DNA of 33,513 nt, taken from positions 717,893 through 751,405 of the forward strand of contig BLXT01008489.1 of assembly GCA_019648995.1 (NCBI GenBank), written 5' to 3'. Positions 33,269-33,513 of this stretch are shown here, one piece after another. Position numbers and translations under genes: made by a program. The DNA is from Plakobranchus ocellatus (Eukaryota; Mollusca; Gastropoda; Plakobranchidae). Positions within the stretch are counted from its first letter, which is position 1. Every line of letters begins with the position of its first letter. The notes beneath the pieces were generated by a model. It was given only the letters and a program-made list of their open reading frames with translations. It ran no database searches and was not told the DNA's origin.

Positions 33269-33513
33269 GGCTTTAGAGATAAATGCAATGGTAAGTCCAT
33301 CAACGTAGAAGCCCTCGAAAAAAAAAAGAAGAGAAAAAAAATCCTTTTGGTGCCTGTAGCCCTATCTAGACATTTAGTGTAGAGCTATCACCATTTCTTC
33401 CCTTTAGGATTTTATTTTAGGTTAAGACCTAGATACTAACTAGATCTAATTATCTTGGCTGGCAATGGTTGAGAGAACATGCTTGAAGACTTAATACAAG
33501 CTTTTTTTTTTTT

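Overview
The window looks like AT-rich, intron-dominated metazoan nuclear DNA, most likely from a mollusc and perhaps a gastropod. The evidence is spliced exons with GT-AG borders, a TRAF-family protein, long (CT)n and (CTAT)n microsatellites, tRNA-headed SINEs, a solo LTR and several dead piggyBac transposases. The phylum is inferred from overall character (for example the recurrent AGATCT and AGGCCT words), not from a diagnostic gene. No bacterial or viral operon, CRISPR array or rRNA was seen.

The one gene that reads clearly is the 3' part of a plus-strand TRAF (TNF-receptor-associated factor) gene. A coiled-coil exon (9348-9508), an exon with the end of the coil and the first half of the MATH/TRAF-C domain (10598-10927), and a terminal exon with the second half and the stop (23655-23957) all join in phase. 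The second intron is 12.7 kb and splits the MATH domain. RING and zinc-finger exons, normally upstream in this family, were not recognised and probably lie outside the window.

Layout: 1-1200 holds higher-order (CT)n/(CTAT)n repeats. 1930-2770 holds a decayed transposon with a piggyBac-like N-terminal reading frame on the minus strand. 2770-9347 is mostly featureless, with one candidate minus-strand exon (7467-7565). 9348-23957 is the TRAF 3' end. Its large intron contains an imperfect inverted repeat with hammerhead-like motifs, a cluster of GTAACACACGTCACG words, a SINE, a diverged 340-bp tandem duplication, a TTAA-bounded piggyBac relic with a recognisable transposase C-terminus, a second SINE and a complete solo LTR with a 5-bp target duplication. 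23958-33513 is mostly noncoding, with a possible LINE tail, a trinucleotide tract, an exact 120-bp tandem duplication, a third, frameshifted piggyBac relic and a third SINE.

The repeats do not appear to form a functional system with the gene; they record repeated transposon insertion around a TRAF locus. I found no convincing new multi-gene system. The most unusual items are three unlike piggyBac relics in 33 kb, the hammerhead-like inverted repeat and the clustered CACGTCAC words.
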